Source: Gallibacterium melopsittaci (GTDB lineage Bacteria; Pseudomonadota; Gammaproteobacteria; Enterobacterales; Pasteurellaceae). Taken from it: 64,000 nt of DNA. The notes beneath the pieces are model-generated. The model was not told where the DNA came from. It was given only the letters and a program-made list of their open reading frames with translations, and did not search any database. Position 1 is the first letter of the stretch; every line of letters starts with the position of its first letter. The stretch is taken from contig NZ_JBHLWA010000001.1 in assembly GCF_042433085.1 (NCBI RefSeq), forward strand, positions 62,001 through 126,000. Direction: 5' to 3'. Of the stretch, positions 30,638-39,298 are shown piece by piece. Position numbers and translations under genes: made by a program.

Positions 30638-30692
30638 TTGAATGCTATAATATTGTCTGTTTAATGATCCAAAATGATCACTAAAGAAATGA

Positions 30693-30714
30693 ATTGCACC
30701 AAAATTGCACCAAA
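30693..30714 (+). repeat. Two tandem 11-bp repeats before int
   Basis: ATTGCACCAAA occurs twice in direct tandem, 46 bp before int. Likely arm-type sites for integrase or the directionality factor; this is inferred from position. Otherwise the 338-bp gap 30423-30760 holds the sRNA, attL, the LexA box and the int promoter. Confidence 0.45.
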
Positions 30715-30760
30715 AAATTTCTTTAAATGTTACAAGATTTAACAAATTTAACAGCAGAAA

Positions 30761-31765
30761 ATGGCAACTATATCCAAGTTAAAAAAAGGCTGGCGAGTCC
30801 AGATTCGACGCAGAAATATCACTCGATCTGCTAATTTCAGAACTAAGGCAGAAGCTCAAGCGTGGGCGTTAAAAATTGAATCAGATATAGCTCTTGGTGT
30901 GTACGATACTGCACCAAAAGATATAACATTTGACGATTTGATAGATAAATACATCCACGAAGTGTCTATCAATAAAAAGACATACCGAGCCGAAAGTTTA
31001 CGATTACTCAAAATTGCGAAAATTAACAACATCGGGAAAATCCAATTATCAGATCTCACTGAAGAACATTTTATAAAATGGCGAGATACAAGATTGACGC
31101 AAATAAAGTCATCCTCTGTTGCCAGAGAATTTGCAACGTTATCTAATTTGTGCAAAATCGCGACAAATCAATGGAAATTACTTAAAGTCAATCCCATTGA
31201 GAATATTAAACGCCCAAAGCCTCTACCATCAAGAACAAGACGCTTTGAAGAATCTGAAATCAAGTCTTTAGTTTTTGCAGCAGAATACGACAGCGAAAAA
31301 TTATTATATTCCCAATCTGAAAAAACCGCTGCCGCGATGCTGTTTGCTATAGAAACAGGAATGCGTGCTGGAGAAATCTGCAATGCAAAATGGGAACATT
31401 TAAACCGAAAAATTCGCGTTTTACATTTACCCGCAACAAAGAACGGCTACGCAAGAGATGTTCCGCTATCAACGAAAGCTTATCAAATTATTAAACAGCT
31501 TGAACAAAATAGCGGTGAATCTGATTTTATATTTAGGCTTACAGCTAAGCAGCTTGATTATTCATTTCGGAAGCTAAAAGAAAAAGCAGGTTTAAAAGAG
31601 AGTAACTTACATTTCCACGACACCCGCCGTGAAGCGCTAACACGGCTCGCCAAAAAAGTTGATGTAATGACACTTGCAAAAATATCAGGGCATAGAGATA
31701 TTAAAATTCTGCTTAATACTTACTATGCCCCGAATATGGTTGATGTGGTTAAATTGCTTGATTAA
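30761..31765 (+). CDS. int: Prophage tyrosine integrase
   Basis: 334 aa. An N-terminal arm-binding domain (GWRVQIRRRNITRSANF) precedes a core-binding region and a catalytic domain. The pentad is visible: Arg in TGMRAGE, His-Arg in FHDTRREA, His in SGHRDI, Tyr in NTYYAPN. This is the HP1/P2-type integrase and its place beside attL supports a role in integration and excision. Confidence 0.95.
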   Translation: MATISKLKKGWRVQIRRRNITRSANFRTKAEAQAWALKIESDIALGVYDTAPKDITFDDLIDKYIHEVSINKKTYRAESLRLLKIAKINNIGKIQLSDLTEEHFIKWRDTRLTQIKSSSVAREFATLSNLCKIATNQWKLLKVNPIENIKRPKPLPSRTRRFEESEIKSLVFAAEYDSEKLLYSQSEKTAAAMLFAIETGMRAGEICNAKWEHLNRKIRVLHLPATKNGYARDVPLSTKAYQIIKQLEQNSGESDFIFRLTAKQLDYSFRKLKEKAGLKESNLHFHDTRREALTRLAKKVDVMTLAKISGHRDIKILLNTYYAPNMVDVVKLLD

Positions 31766-31776
31766 CTAATCTATAT

Positions 31777-31800
31777 AAAAAACCGCTTTTAGCGGTTTTT
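31777..31800. terminator. Terminator between int and the convergent early operon
   Basis: AAAAACCGCT TTT AGCGGTTTTT, usable on both strands. Confidence 0.85.
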
Positions 31801-31829
31801 AATCTTGTTACTGTTATAATTCTTTCATA

Positions 31830-32354
31830 TTATTTTTCATATCTTAATAATGCAGATGCCATCTTTTCTGCATCACATCTATTTTTAAAAATTAAACCAT
31901 TCCTCAATAACATTATATGTGCAACTGATTCTGAACAAAAAACAATCTCTTTTGCTCCGCTTACATATTCATAATCTACAGTATAATAAACCTCGTTGTC
32001 TTTTACATATAATTCATTCAAGCCAACATAAGTATCATTAACTTTTTTAACAAATTTAATCATTCTTTTGCTAGCTAGACATAATCTATTACTTTTATCT
32101 CTTTCAAAATCATTATCAAAAATCAATAAACAATCACCATTTTTATCATTTAGCAATATATTACGATCCGCATCAATAAGAACAAATCTTACACCGCCCA
32201 AAAGAATTTCAGATAAATCATCACGACTTTTACATCCAAAATCAAATACTACATCTGCTATAGTGGAATCATTTAATTCCACTTTCATATTTTCTGTTGT
32301 ATTTGCATATTTATGAATAAAAACTCTAAAGTTTTTTAAAATATCTTCAAACAT
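31830..32354 (-). CDS. Unknown prophage protein downstream of the replication operon
   Basis: 174 aa from the ATG at 32354 (AGGGGAAAAG upstream). Soluble, no signal peptide, mixed alpha/beta content, no motif I recognise. It overlaps nothing but follows the 101-aa DNA-binding gene closely, so it is at the end of the A operon. Its base composition is more AT-rich than the neighbouring A gene, consistent with an exchangeable cargo gene. Confidence 0.6.
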   Translation of the reverse strand: MFEDILKNFRVFIHKYANTTENMKVELNDSTIADVVFDFGCKSRDDLSEILLGGVRFVLIDADRNILLNDKNGDCLLIFDNDFERDKSNRLCLASKRMIKFVKKVNDTYVGLNELYVKDNEVYYTVDYEYVSGAKEIVFCSESVAHIMLLRNGLIFKNRCDAEKMASALLRYEK

Positions 32355-32365
32355 TTTCTTTTCCC

Positions 32366-32671
32366 CTAACATCTCTTTGCTTTCTTACGTTCTGCATACC
32401 GCACAACATCGCCTGCAATCCAACGTAAACTTGAGCTTTTCTTTCTAATGTCACGCTGAGATGGAACTTGCACTGGTTGCGGAAAATATGGATCCGCAAT
32501 GACCGCGCCGCGAATATGACGCTCGCTTAACTTAAAATAAGCCGCAATATCTGCCACTGTCCAAAGCTCTTTACTATCTTCTGTTAGAGTTTCTTTTTGC
32601 TGCAGTAATAACGCTTCTACTGCTTGCAATTTTTCTAATAGTGCTTGGACTTGGTTTGTAATTTGTTCCAT
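32366..32671 (-). CDS. Small winged-helix DNA-binding protein
   Basis: 101 aa from the ATG at 32671 (GAGG upstream). An N-terminal coiled coil (residues 1-35) is followed by a MerR/excisionase-type helix-turn-helix (WTVADIAAYFKLSERHIRGAV). Possibly an excisionase or a regulator; the arrangement right after gene A does not decide between them. Confidence 0.6.
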   Translation of the reverse strand: MEQITNQVQALLEKLQAVEALLLQQKETLTEDSKELWTVADIAAYFKLSERHIRGAVIADPYFPQPVQVPSQRDIRKKSSSLRWIAGDVVRYAERKKAKRC

Positions 32672-32673
32672 AA

Positions 32674-34938
32674 TCACCTCACATCGTTAAATGTTTCATC
32701 ACGATTTTTCATTAATAATCGTTCATTTCTTAGCTCTAAATAGTTAAACCTTGTTATATACAACCGATTTCCGTTCAATAAATAATCAATGTGATGTTCT
32801 GTTGCTGTTCCTAATATCAAATTCAGCTCACTTCTTAGCAATTGTTTAATATTTGAACGGTTACAGTTATTGACACAAGTCCAAGGGCGGGCAAGCCCGC
32901 CAATTTGAGCAGATTCACGATTTGCGGTTGTGGCGACATCTTCGCTTTGCGATTTCTTTTTGATTGCCCATTTCTTTGTTCTGGTTTTAATTATTTCAGG
33001 GGTCGGGTTGTTTTTTGGATTTTCCATCACGCCAACGACCTTTTTATAAGTTTGTCCATCGGCGTTTGGTTCGCTTTCTTCATATTTCAATACCGCAAGC
33101 CATTCCTTGCGGCTTGCTCCTGCTCCGCCTTGACGCTGTAAAAATGCGGCTTGATCGCCAATATCTGCACAAATGCGTAATTCTTCTAATTTGTTGTTTT
33201 CTAATGCTCGTGTTAAACGACGCAATTCACGCCAAACGCCAATGCTGGAAGCTCCGTAAAATTGAAATTGACGAATTCCCCAAATACTTGCCCACGCTTT
33301 TACGCGTTTTGCATTGTCTTTTAGTGATAAGTTTTCGACTTCGTCCGACATTTCGCCATTTTGAGCAAAACCATCAATATTTTTTGCGAGATATTTACCA
33401 AGATAACCAGCTGCCGATCCCTTTTCTTTGTCGATTTCATCTACTTTTAAACGATGTTCTTTCGCCCCTTTTTCGTCACCGTCTTTCTCAAGGGCTTTTT
33501 GGCGAAATAGCTCGATTACGGCAGCTTTGTGATCTGCGTGTACAAATAGCAATAAATGCCAGTGCGGTGTTGCGTCGTGATGTGGTTCAGCAATTCTCAC
33601 ACCGTAAAATTTAATATCCCTTTTTGCTAATAACGCACGATAACGTTGCCATACGGCATTTAAATATTGATGAGTTTCGCGAGGGCTTGCACCATTCCAT
33701 TTTTTATTTTGTGCGCCATTCTGATGTTGTGCGTGATAGGCTGACGGAGCTGTTAATGTGATAAATAAACCGACGGCGTTTTCACTTTCTGCCCATTCTT
33801 CTATGCCCCGCAATCTTGTCATCATCTCCAAACGACGCAAAGATGGATTAGATGAGGAGCGGAGATACATATCAAGTAAATCGACCTGTTCGTTAGGGTC
33901 GTCGATATTCTCAAGCACCATTTGCTTTAAAAAATCGTAATTCTTTTTGACTTGCTGTGCGTGTTGATAAAAGGCACTGTTTGAGATATACGGTGCAACA
34001 CGTTTTTGCACTTCACCGCACGCAATAGCGATATGCTCAACTTGTCGCTTTTGCGTTTGTTGCATACGTTTTAGCCAATATTTTTTACGAGCAATTTCTG
34101 CTAGGGCTTTATCGACTTGTGCATTAGATAACGGTTTGCTATCTACATCATTAAATTGTTGCCAATAACGAATCGGGAATCCAATATGCTCTAACAGATC
34201 CCCTAATTTTTGATATAGTTCGACAAAAATAGCGTCTTTACCCGCTGCTGATAACTCATGCTTTTTATCAACAAATTGCAAAATAAAATCATATTGATAG
34301 TTTGAGATAAGCTTACTTAATGTTTCTGCAACTTCTTCAACACGCCCAGGCGACAACATAAAAAACGGCAATTTTGCCTTTTCTAGCGTTTTAAATTTTG
34401 ATTTTTCTGCTGTAATGCGGTTTTTAATACGTCTGATTGTGTTATCACGTTTAATTTGTGCTTTTTGTTGTTCGCTTAATTGTTCTCGTTGTACGTCTGT
34501 AAGTTCGTCTGATTCTGCGAGTTCTTCTTCTCTTCGTGATAATCCGACTTCCAATATATCGACCCACGCCACATCAAAATCATAGCGTTGCATAACCATA
34601 TCTAAACGGTTTAGTAAAATTTCGCGGATTGCTTCGTTAGCGTGCTTACGTTGTTTGTTGCCGACCTTAAATGCAATAGTTCCATCATCTTTAACGGATT
34701 TATATTCACGGATATAAATTTTTCTAAAATGTTCACGTTGTTGCTGTCTAGGTAACTTCAATAACCATTGCTCGATAAGATCATAATCATCAGAATTAAG
34801 CTTAAACAGTTCTAATTGTGCTTTTGTTGGATTAGGGTTAGACAGCGTTCTTTGAACATTCTGCGGTTCACTTAAATTAGGCACATAATTTGGCACATAG
34901 TTAAACTGCTGTTCTTGCTGCCACCCTGAATAAATCAC
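32674..34938 (-). CDS. A: Replication endonuclease, P2 gpA type
   Basis: 754 aa. The C-terminal half has the rolling-circle HUH motif TPHWHLLLFV (near residue 470) and two tyrosines spaced by three residues in AGYLGKYLAKN (near 525), the catalytic pair that nicks the origin. GLFITLTAPSAYH (near 400) is the family motif 1. gpA starts rolling-circle replication of P2-like phages, and the origin usually lies within the A gene. Confidence 0.93.
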   Translation of the reverse strand: MIYSGWQQEQQFNYVPNYVPNLSEPQNVQRTLSNPNPTKAQLELFKLNSDDYDLIEQWLLKLPRQQQREHFRKIYIREYKSVKDDGTIAFKVGNKQRKHANEAIREILLNRLDMVMQRYDFDVAWVDILEVGLSRREEELAESDELTDVQREQLSEQQKAQIKRDNTIRRIKNRITAEKSKFKTLEKAKLPFFMLSPGRVEEVAETLSKLISNYQYDFILQFVDKKHELSAAGKDAIFVELYQKLGDLLEHIGFPIRYWQQFNDVDSKPLSNAQVDKALAEIARKKYWLKRMQQTQKRQVEHIAIACGEVQKRVAPYISNSAFYQHAQQVKKNYDFLKQMVLENIDDPNEQVDLLDMYLRSSSNPSLRRLEMMTRLRGIEEWAESENAVGLFITLTAPSAYHAQHQNGAQNKKWNGASPRETHQYLNAVWQRYRALLAKRDIKFYGVRIAEPHHDATPHWHLLLFVHADHKAAVIELFRQKALEKDGDEKGAKEHRLKVDEIDKEKGSAAGYLGKYLAKNIDGFAQNGEMSDEVENLSLKDNAKRVKAWASIWGIRQFQFYGASSIGVWRELRRLTRALENNKLEELRICADIGDQAAFLQRQGGAGASRKEWLAVLKYEESEPNADGQTYKKVVGVMENPKNNPTPEIIKTRTKKWAIKKKSQSEDVATTANRESAQIGGLARPWTCVNNCNRSNIKQLLRSELNLILGTATEHHIDYLLNGNRLYITRFNYLELRNERLLMKNRDETFNDVR

Positions 34939-34947
34939 AATAAACTC

Positions 34948-35226
34948 CTACAAATCTCTTACTCGAATCACTTCTTCTTTCATCTGCCCGATAACCGCAT
35001 TGGCGGCATTAAACACAGCGACAGGGGAGCGATCAGTCTTAGCAAATTGTTCCTTAAAAATCGCTAGCAATAAGTCTTCAAAATTAGTGTATTCTGTGAT
35101 TTCAGCTGGTTTCCAAACCCCATGTTTCACATCAAACACATATGATGTCTTACAAAAACCTTGACCGTTTTCTGCACGTTGTACGCAAAAACGCTCGCCC
35201 AAATCGAAAAAGATACGTTCTCCCAT
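34948..35226 (-). CDS. Small early phage protein, unknown
   Basis: 92 aa immediately upstream of A in the early operon. Soluble, no known motif. Same-strand spacing of 9 bp to A supports a real gene. Confidence 0.6.
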   Translation of the reverse strand: MGERIFFDLGERFCVQRAENGQGFCKTSYVFDVKHGVWKPAEITEYTNFEDLLLAIFKEQFAKTDRSPVAVFNAANAVIGQMKEEVIRVRDL

Positions 35227-35237
35227 TGTTGTTACTC

Positions 35238-35468
35238 CTAATGTAAAGTGATATAAGTTGCCGCTAATGTTTTATTAATTCTTGCTCGTAACTGCATAAA
35301 TTCCGCTGCAGCTTTTCGTTGCAGGCTTGCCTTAGCTAATAACTTCACTCGTTCAGCACGAGGTTTATGCTTACACAACCCTAAATAACCCAAGCAATTC
35401 TCCGTAAAGTAATAAATTGACCCGTTCACCATTTCACGGTTAACACTTAATTTTTGTTTAATCTTCAT
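35238..35468 (-). CDS. Small basic early phage protein
   Basis: 76 aa, ATG at 35468 with GAGGTGG upstream, overlapping the end of the preceding gene. Lys/Arg-rich, with ERVKLLAKASLQRKAAAEFMQLRAR likely helical. Function unknown. Confidence 0.55.
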   Translation of the reverse strand: MKIKQKLSVNREMVNGSIYYFTENCLGYLGLCKHKPRAERVKLLAKASLQRKAAAEFMQLRARINKTLAATYITLH

Positions 35469-36015
35469 ACACCACCTCATAATCTATTTTTGTAAAATCA
35501 TTCACACTAACGGGTAACACAAACGCTTGCGCAATCTGCCTAATTCGACTAATAGCCGTAATGATCTTTGCTTGCTCGTTGGCATCGTATTGCGGCAAAT
35601 GCTCCCGAAACTCAACCTCTGCCACTCTAGCCACTAACATCTTCTGCATTGACGTTAACCGCTCAAATTTTCGTGCCGCGCAACTCATTTCCGACTCGAC
35701 TAACACCTGCTGCACATAAGCAAAAAATGACATTTTGCTTAGCTTGGTGTTCGCTAAATAGTCTGGTAATGCCCCGAACATCTGATCGATCCGTTTCATC
35801 TCACGAATGACATGACCAATACTGCGTTGTACACTAACAACGTAATCACGCAAATGCCGCTTAAACTCAACGCTAGCCGCTCTCGCCACCGCCGTTTTTT
35901 GCATTAACGTTAACTGTTCAAAAAGTCGCTCCGCCGCAAATTCTGACTCGTTGTAAAGTCGATGAAATGATTTAAAAAACTCATCTTTTGCTAAATTTGC
36001 AGCAGCCATAGCCAA
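35458..36015 (-). CDS. Early phage protein with an internal duplication
   Basis: 185 aa, all helical. Residues about 20-75 and 105-160 are related: ESEFAAERLFEQLTLMQK...VEFKRHL in the first, ESEMSCAARKFERLTSMQK...VEFREHL in the second. The two halves appear to be a duplicated domain. No function known to me. Confidence 0.65.
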   Translation of the reverse strand: MAMAAANLAKDEFFKSFHRLYNESEFAAERLFEQLTLMQKTAVARAASVEFKRHLRDYVVSVQRSIGHVIREMKRIDQMFGALPDYLANTKLSKMSFFAYVQQVLVESEMSCAARKFERLTSMQKMLVARVAEVEFREHLPQYDANEQAKIITAISRIRQIAQAFVLPVSVNDFTKIDYEVVYED

Positions 36016-36019
36016 CCCC

Positions 36020-36274
36020 TTACTTACCTAATTTCCCAAATAACCAACTCAAAAACGTTGGCTTGTAGTGCAATGCTTCTAATGCTTCCACCCGATCTAA
36101 CAAGCTTTCGTTTGCCAAATTGATAATCTCATTACGGCTTGTTAAGTAATCGTTCATTCTTTGCTGTTGTGCGACAATTCGCTCCAACGCTGTAACACGC
36201 TGTTCTAATGCAAAAAAGTTTGTTCGTTTTTTCTGCTGTCTAACGACTTTGTAGCGATAAGGTTGTTTAATCAT
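36020..36274 (-). CDS. Small coiled-coil early phage protein
   Basis: 84 aa. Residues 20-65 form a heptad-patterned coil (FFALEQRVTALERIVAQQQ), ending in a hydrophobic FLSWLFGKLGK tail that could touch membrane. It is separated from the next gene by 4 bp. Unknown role. Confidence 0.55.
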   Translation of the reverse strand: MIKQPYRYKVVRQQKKRTNFFALEQRVTALERIVAQQQRMNDYLTSRNEIINLANESLLDRVEALEALHYKPTFLSWLFGKLGK

Positions 36275-36362
36275 TGTTCAAATCCTCGAATTTAGGGTGC
36301 AAAAAAAACTCGCCCTTTACTAAAAAGGCTATAATTTGCACAGTGTTTTAATTAAAAAAGAA

Positions 36363-36623
36363 TTACGACTGTTGTTCTGCTTCGAACATATCTAGCGTTT
36401 TATTGTCTATTTGTAACAACGGCTTATTTATTCGCAATGCTTCCGGTCGCTCATGATATGTCGGCGTGAATACACGCATAATCTGACTTTTTACCTCAAG
36501 TTTTGTCCCGCAGTTATTACAATAAAGAGTAGTACTAATGACGAGTAGCCCCACCTTTTCCGATGTCCTTACTCTTAAATTTGGACTCCCGCAGTTTGTG
36601 CAACGATGATCGATATTTGCCAT
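36363..36623 (-). CDS. Ogr/Delta-type late transcription activator
   Basis: 86 aa with a C4 zinc-finger pattern CTNCGSPNLRVR...LYCNNCG in residues 8-40, as in P2 Ogr and P4 Delta. Those proteins bind a dyad near -55 of the late promoters and recruit RNA polymerase. A matching dyad lies at all late promoter positions here. It is placed in the early operon instead of beside attP as in P2. Confidence 0.8.
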   Translation of the reverse strand: MANIDHRCTNCGSPNLRVRTSEKVGLLVISTTLYCNNCGTKLEVKSQIMRVFTPTYHERPEALRINKPLLQIDNKTLDMFEAEQQS

Positions 36624-36639
36624 TTACACCACCTTTCCT

Positions 36640-36858
36640 TTATAAACTTGCTTTAATTGTGTCCCAATCAACATCAGGACGGAGATCTCTTGCAGTTACT
36701 TCACCGTTGCTAATCTCGATAATTTTCGGAATGTATTTCACATCCATTTTCCTACCGTTTACCCACTTAAATACAGTTGGCTGACTAACATCACAGGCTT
36801 TTGCCAAATAAGATTGACCACCGAATTTATCGATAAAAGATTTTAATTTTTTATTCAT
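36640..36858 (-). CDS. Cro/Cox-like repressor
   Basis: 72 aa helix-turn-helix protein (QSYLAKACDVSQPTVFKWVNG at residues 15-35), first gene of the leftward early operon and divergent from the CI-like repressor. Expected to repress the lysogenic promoter and perhaps act in excision as P2 Cox does. Confidence 0.8.
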   Translation of the reverse strand: MNKKLKSFIDKFGGQSYLAKACDVSQPTVFKWVNGRKMDVKYIPKIIEISNGEVTARDLRPDVDWDTIKASL

Positions 36859-36859
36859 T

Positions 36860-36957
36860 TTAATACCTTTAGTTATTGATTGGATCTAATATTAATTCCT
36901 TAAGGTATTAAAGTCAATACTTAAAAGTTCATTTATTTTTATAACTTAGGGTATAAA
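36860..36957. promoter_or_regulatory. Immunity control region: cro promoter and operators
   Basis: Leftward promoter TTGACT (36917-36912), 17 nt, TAATAT (36894-36889). The dyad TTAAGGTATT...AATACTTAA at 36900-36923 overlaps its -35. Related half-sites are AATACCTTTAGTTATT (36862-36877) and TAACTTAGGGTATA (36942-36955). TATAAA at 36952-36957 may be the rightward -10 of the CI gene. Confidence 0.65.
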
Positions 36958-36976
36958 ATGAGTATAGGAGAAAATT

Positions 36977-37672
36977 ATGAAAACATTAGCAGACAGACTT
37001 AAATCATTGTTAATAGAGAAAAATATATCTCAAGCTGATTTAGCTAGAGATGTTGGTGTTGCTCAACCAACTATCTTTAAAATAGTTAATGGAGATACCA
37101 GAAACCCTAAAAATATAGTAGAAATTGCTAACGCATTAGGTGTAGATCCTCACTGGCTAAAAACTGGCGAAGGTGAGCAGAAGCAAATAGAAAACAATGT
37201 AATTTCTGCGATGAGCTATGAAGAAGATGAAGAACATCAATATTGTATTCATCAATTAGATGCTTATGCCGTTGCAGGCAGACAGGGTTTTATTAATCAA
37301 GAATTTCCCGATATTGTGCGATCAATCTATTTTTCGCAACAAGGATTAGCTGAAATTGTTGGAATTAAAAACGCTGACGGTATTAGCATGATTTCCGTAC
37401 CAACAGACTCAATGTCCCCAACAATCGAAAAAGGAGATATTGTGTTTATTGATACTCGTATTGATTGCTATAACGGCGAGGGGATTTATATTTTTGATTT
37501 AGATGGAGAAACCTATATTAAACGTTTACAGAAAATTCCATTCCAAGGAATGTTAGCATTATCTGATAACGAACGGTATAAGCCGATTCCAATTAGCGAT
37601 AAAGATTTTAGTTCTGCTGTAATTCGCGGCAAATTTATCAGAGTTTTACCAATCAACCCAAGAGATCTTTAA
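36977..37672 (+). CDS. CI-like repressor with S24 self-cleavage domain
   Basis: 231 aa. N-terminal helix-turn-helix (ISQADLARDVGVAQPTIFKI, residues 18-37). The S24/LexA domain has an Ala-Gly cleavage site in AVAGRQG (near 98), the catalytic Ser in TDSMSPTIEKGD (near 141) and Lys in YIKRLQ (near 180). RecA-stimulated self-cleavage would induce the prophage after DNA damage. The true P2 C repressor lacks this domain; this is closer to the 186/lambda type. Confidence 0.93.
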   Translation: MKTLADRLKSLLIEKNISQADLARDVGVAQPTIFKIVNGDTRNPKNIVEIANALGVDPHWLKTGEGEQKQIENNVISAMSYEEDEEHQYCIHQLDAYAVAGRQGFINQEFPDIVRSIYFSQQGLAEIVGIKNADGISMISVPTDSMSPTIEKGDIVFIDTRIDCYNGEGIYIFDLDGETYIKRLQKIPFQGMLALSDNERYKPIPISDKDFSSAVIRGKFIRVLPINPRDL

Positions 37673-37673
37673 A

Positions 37674-38264
37674 ATGAAAAAGTTAGTTTTATTTTTTGCT
37701 TTATTATTCAGTATTAATACTTATGCACTTACTCCACAAGAAGAGTTAAAAGATTATAAATTTACTCAAAATGACGTAGGAGTAGTTCAATTTGATAATG
37801 CAGTTGATATTTTTGATAGCTTTGGTGATTACTACAATGAAAATAATTCTTTAAAAATTGAGAGTAAGAAACCACTGAAACTAAGAATATCACCTATCGT
37901 TTTATCAAATGATGATAAAGAAGTGATAAAAAATATGGTTGATCGTGCTTTTTTATATGCAGTTTATAATACTTTTACTTATTCCACTCTTGATAAAGTG
38001 ACAGTTTCATCTATTCCTGTTGATATGGAATCATCTAAATTATTAAAAAATATTTATCAAATAAAACCAGTTACTGTTACTAGAGAGAAAGCTTTAGAAG
38101 CATTGAATAAATTTAATATAGCATCGTCATTTAATGATTTAGTTGTATTGAAGACAGATAGTGAGATTTTGACAGCTGGATTAAGCCATTCAGATAAATA
38201 TAAAGAGTTAATGTATAACGATAAGAAATTAAATGAATATGTTCAATTTTTAATTAAAAAATAG
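37674..38264 (+). CDS. Secreted protein of unknown function, lysogen-expressed
   Basis: 196 aa beginning one base after the CI stop, so very likely co-transcribed with CI in the lysogen. A signal peptide (MKKLVLFFALLFSINTYA) predicts export to the periplasm. The rest is soluble with no known motif. Very AT-rich. A candidate lysogenic-conversion gene. Confidence 0.7.
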   Translation: MKKLVLFFALLFSINTYALTPQEELKDYKFTQNDVGVVQFDNAVDIFDSFGDYYNENNSLKIESKKPLKLRISPIVLSNDDKEVIKNMVDRAFLYAVYNTFTYSTLDKVTVSSIPVDMESSKLLKNIYQIKPVTVTREKALEALNKFNIASSFNDLVVLKTDSEILTAGLSHSDKYKELMYNDKKLNEYVQFLIKK

Positions 38265-38273
38265 GTTGATTTT

Positions 38274-38480
38274 ATGAAAAAATTACTTCTTATCATCAGT
38301 GCATTATTATTAACCCAGTCCGCATTAGCAGCAAAACAAGAATATAGCTGTGACGACGGCAAACGCTATTGCAAAGAAATGCGATCATGTGAAGAAGCGA
38401 AGTTTTACCTTAACCAATGCGGCGTTGGGCGTTTAGATCGCGATAAAGACGGCGTACCGTGTGAGAGTATTTGTAGGTAA
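38274..38480 (+). CDS. Small secreted excalibur-domain protein
   Basis: 68 aa with a signal peptide (cleavage after ALAA) and an excalibur-type calcium-binding signature: CEEAKFYLNQCG followed by DRDKDGVPCE. Six Cys residues suggest disulfides in the periplasm. Ten bp after the preceding secreted gene. Confidence 0.75.
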   Translation: MKKLLLIISALLLTQSALAAKQEYSCDDGKRYCKEMRSCEEAKFYLNQCGVGRLDRDKDGVPCESICR

Positions 38481-38485
38481 TAATA

Positions 38486-38644
38486 ATGACAACAAATTTA
38501 AATAAAAGAATAAATGAAGTTTCTAAGCAAAAAATTTCAGTATCTTTAGAAACTTACAAGCACAGACCATCTCCTTACAACAAGAAAGATACTGATTATA
38601 AAAATACGGTAAAGAAACGTGATGATAACAATAATAACAAGTGA
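38486..38644 (+). CDS. Tiny ORF with HRPSPY motif, copy 1
   Basis: 52 codons in the CI-downstream cargo operon, 5 bp after the excalibur gene. Hydrophilic, Lys/Asn-rich, with KHRPSPYNKKDTD near residue 26. The motif recurs in the overlapping next ORF, which supports translation. Function unknown. Confidence 0.45.
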   Translation: MTTNLNKRINEVSKQKISVSLETYKHRPSPYNKKDTDYKNTVKKRDDNNNNK

Positions 38645-38783
38645 TCAACAAAATCACATATTAAACAATTATGTAAAAGGTTTCGCTTTCTTTTATTGTG
38701 AGCGTGACGACTATACTAGCCGTCACCGTCCAAGTCCATATAAAGAGAAAGATAAAGATGACCAAGATAGAATTAGAGAATAG
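38622..38783 (+). CDS. Tiny ORF with HRPSPY motif, copy 2
   Basis: 53 codons, overlapping the end of copy 1 and the start of the SLATT-like gene. It ends with RHRPSPYKEKDKD, clearly related to the motif in copy 1. Either a diverged duplicate or a remnant. No ribosome site I can point to with certainty. Confidence 0.35.
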   Translation: MITIITSDQQNHILNNYVKGFAFFYCERDDYTSRHRPSPYKEKDKDDQDRIRE

Positions 38784-39294
38784 TAAAAAAGATCTATTAT
38801 TCGATATTAACCGTTCAATTCGTTACAACGCAAAACGGTGTAAATTTTTTGAGTGTTTAAATCGATTTGTTAATTTTATTGGAGTAGTTTTTAGTTCTAG
38901 TATAATTTACGCAATTACTCAAGAATATCAGTTAGCAGCAACACTTTTCGGTGTTGTAGTTACAGTGTCTTCTAGTTTAGCCTTGGTAATAGGTTTTGGG
39001 GATAAAGCACGGGATCATCGCGATTTTATTAATGATTTTTCTCAATTGCAGACGTTACTATTAACTAGTGAATTATCTGAAAAGTTAATCAATGATGTTA
39101 CTGCTAAAATGTGTGAACTTGATAGCAAAGAGCCGGCAGTACTAATAGTTCTTGAGCAGATTTGTTATAATGAACAGTTAATTGCTGAAGGATTTCCTAA
39201 AGAAAGATGTTCAAAAATTTCTTGGTATCAACGTTTATTTGCTCAATTTTTTGATATACGTTCGCATAAAATTTTTGAAAAACTAGAAAAATAA
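38758..39294 (+). CDS. SLATT-like two-transmembrane protein
   Basis: 178 aa from the ATG at 38758 (AAAGAGAAAG upstream); the longer 198-aa frame runs back through the preceding tiny ORF. Two membrane helices (about residues 35-80: FIGVVFSSSIIYAIT and GVVVTVSSSLALVIGF) are followed by a conserved GDKARDHRDFINDFSQL and a helical C-terminus. This pattern fits SLATT domains, which are predicted pore-forming effectors in nucleotide-signalled defence. No partner sensor gene is adjacent, so a stand-alone exclusion role is a guess. Confidence 0.55.
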   Translation: MTKIELENSKKDLLFDINRSIRYNAKRCKFFECLNRFVNFIGVVFSSSIIYAITQEYQLAATLFGVVVTVSSSLALVIGFGDKARDHRDFINDFSQLQTLLLTSELSEKLINDVTAKMCELDSKEPAVLIVLEQICYNEQLIAEGFPKERCSKISWYQRLFAQFFDIRSHKIFEKLEK

Positions 39295-39298
39295 TATG

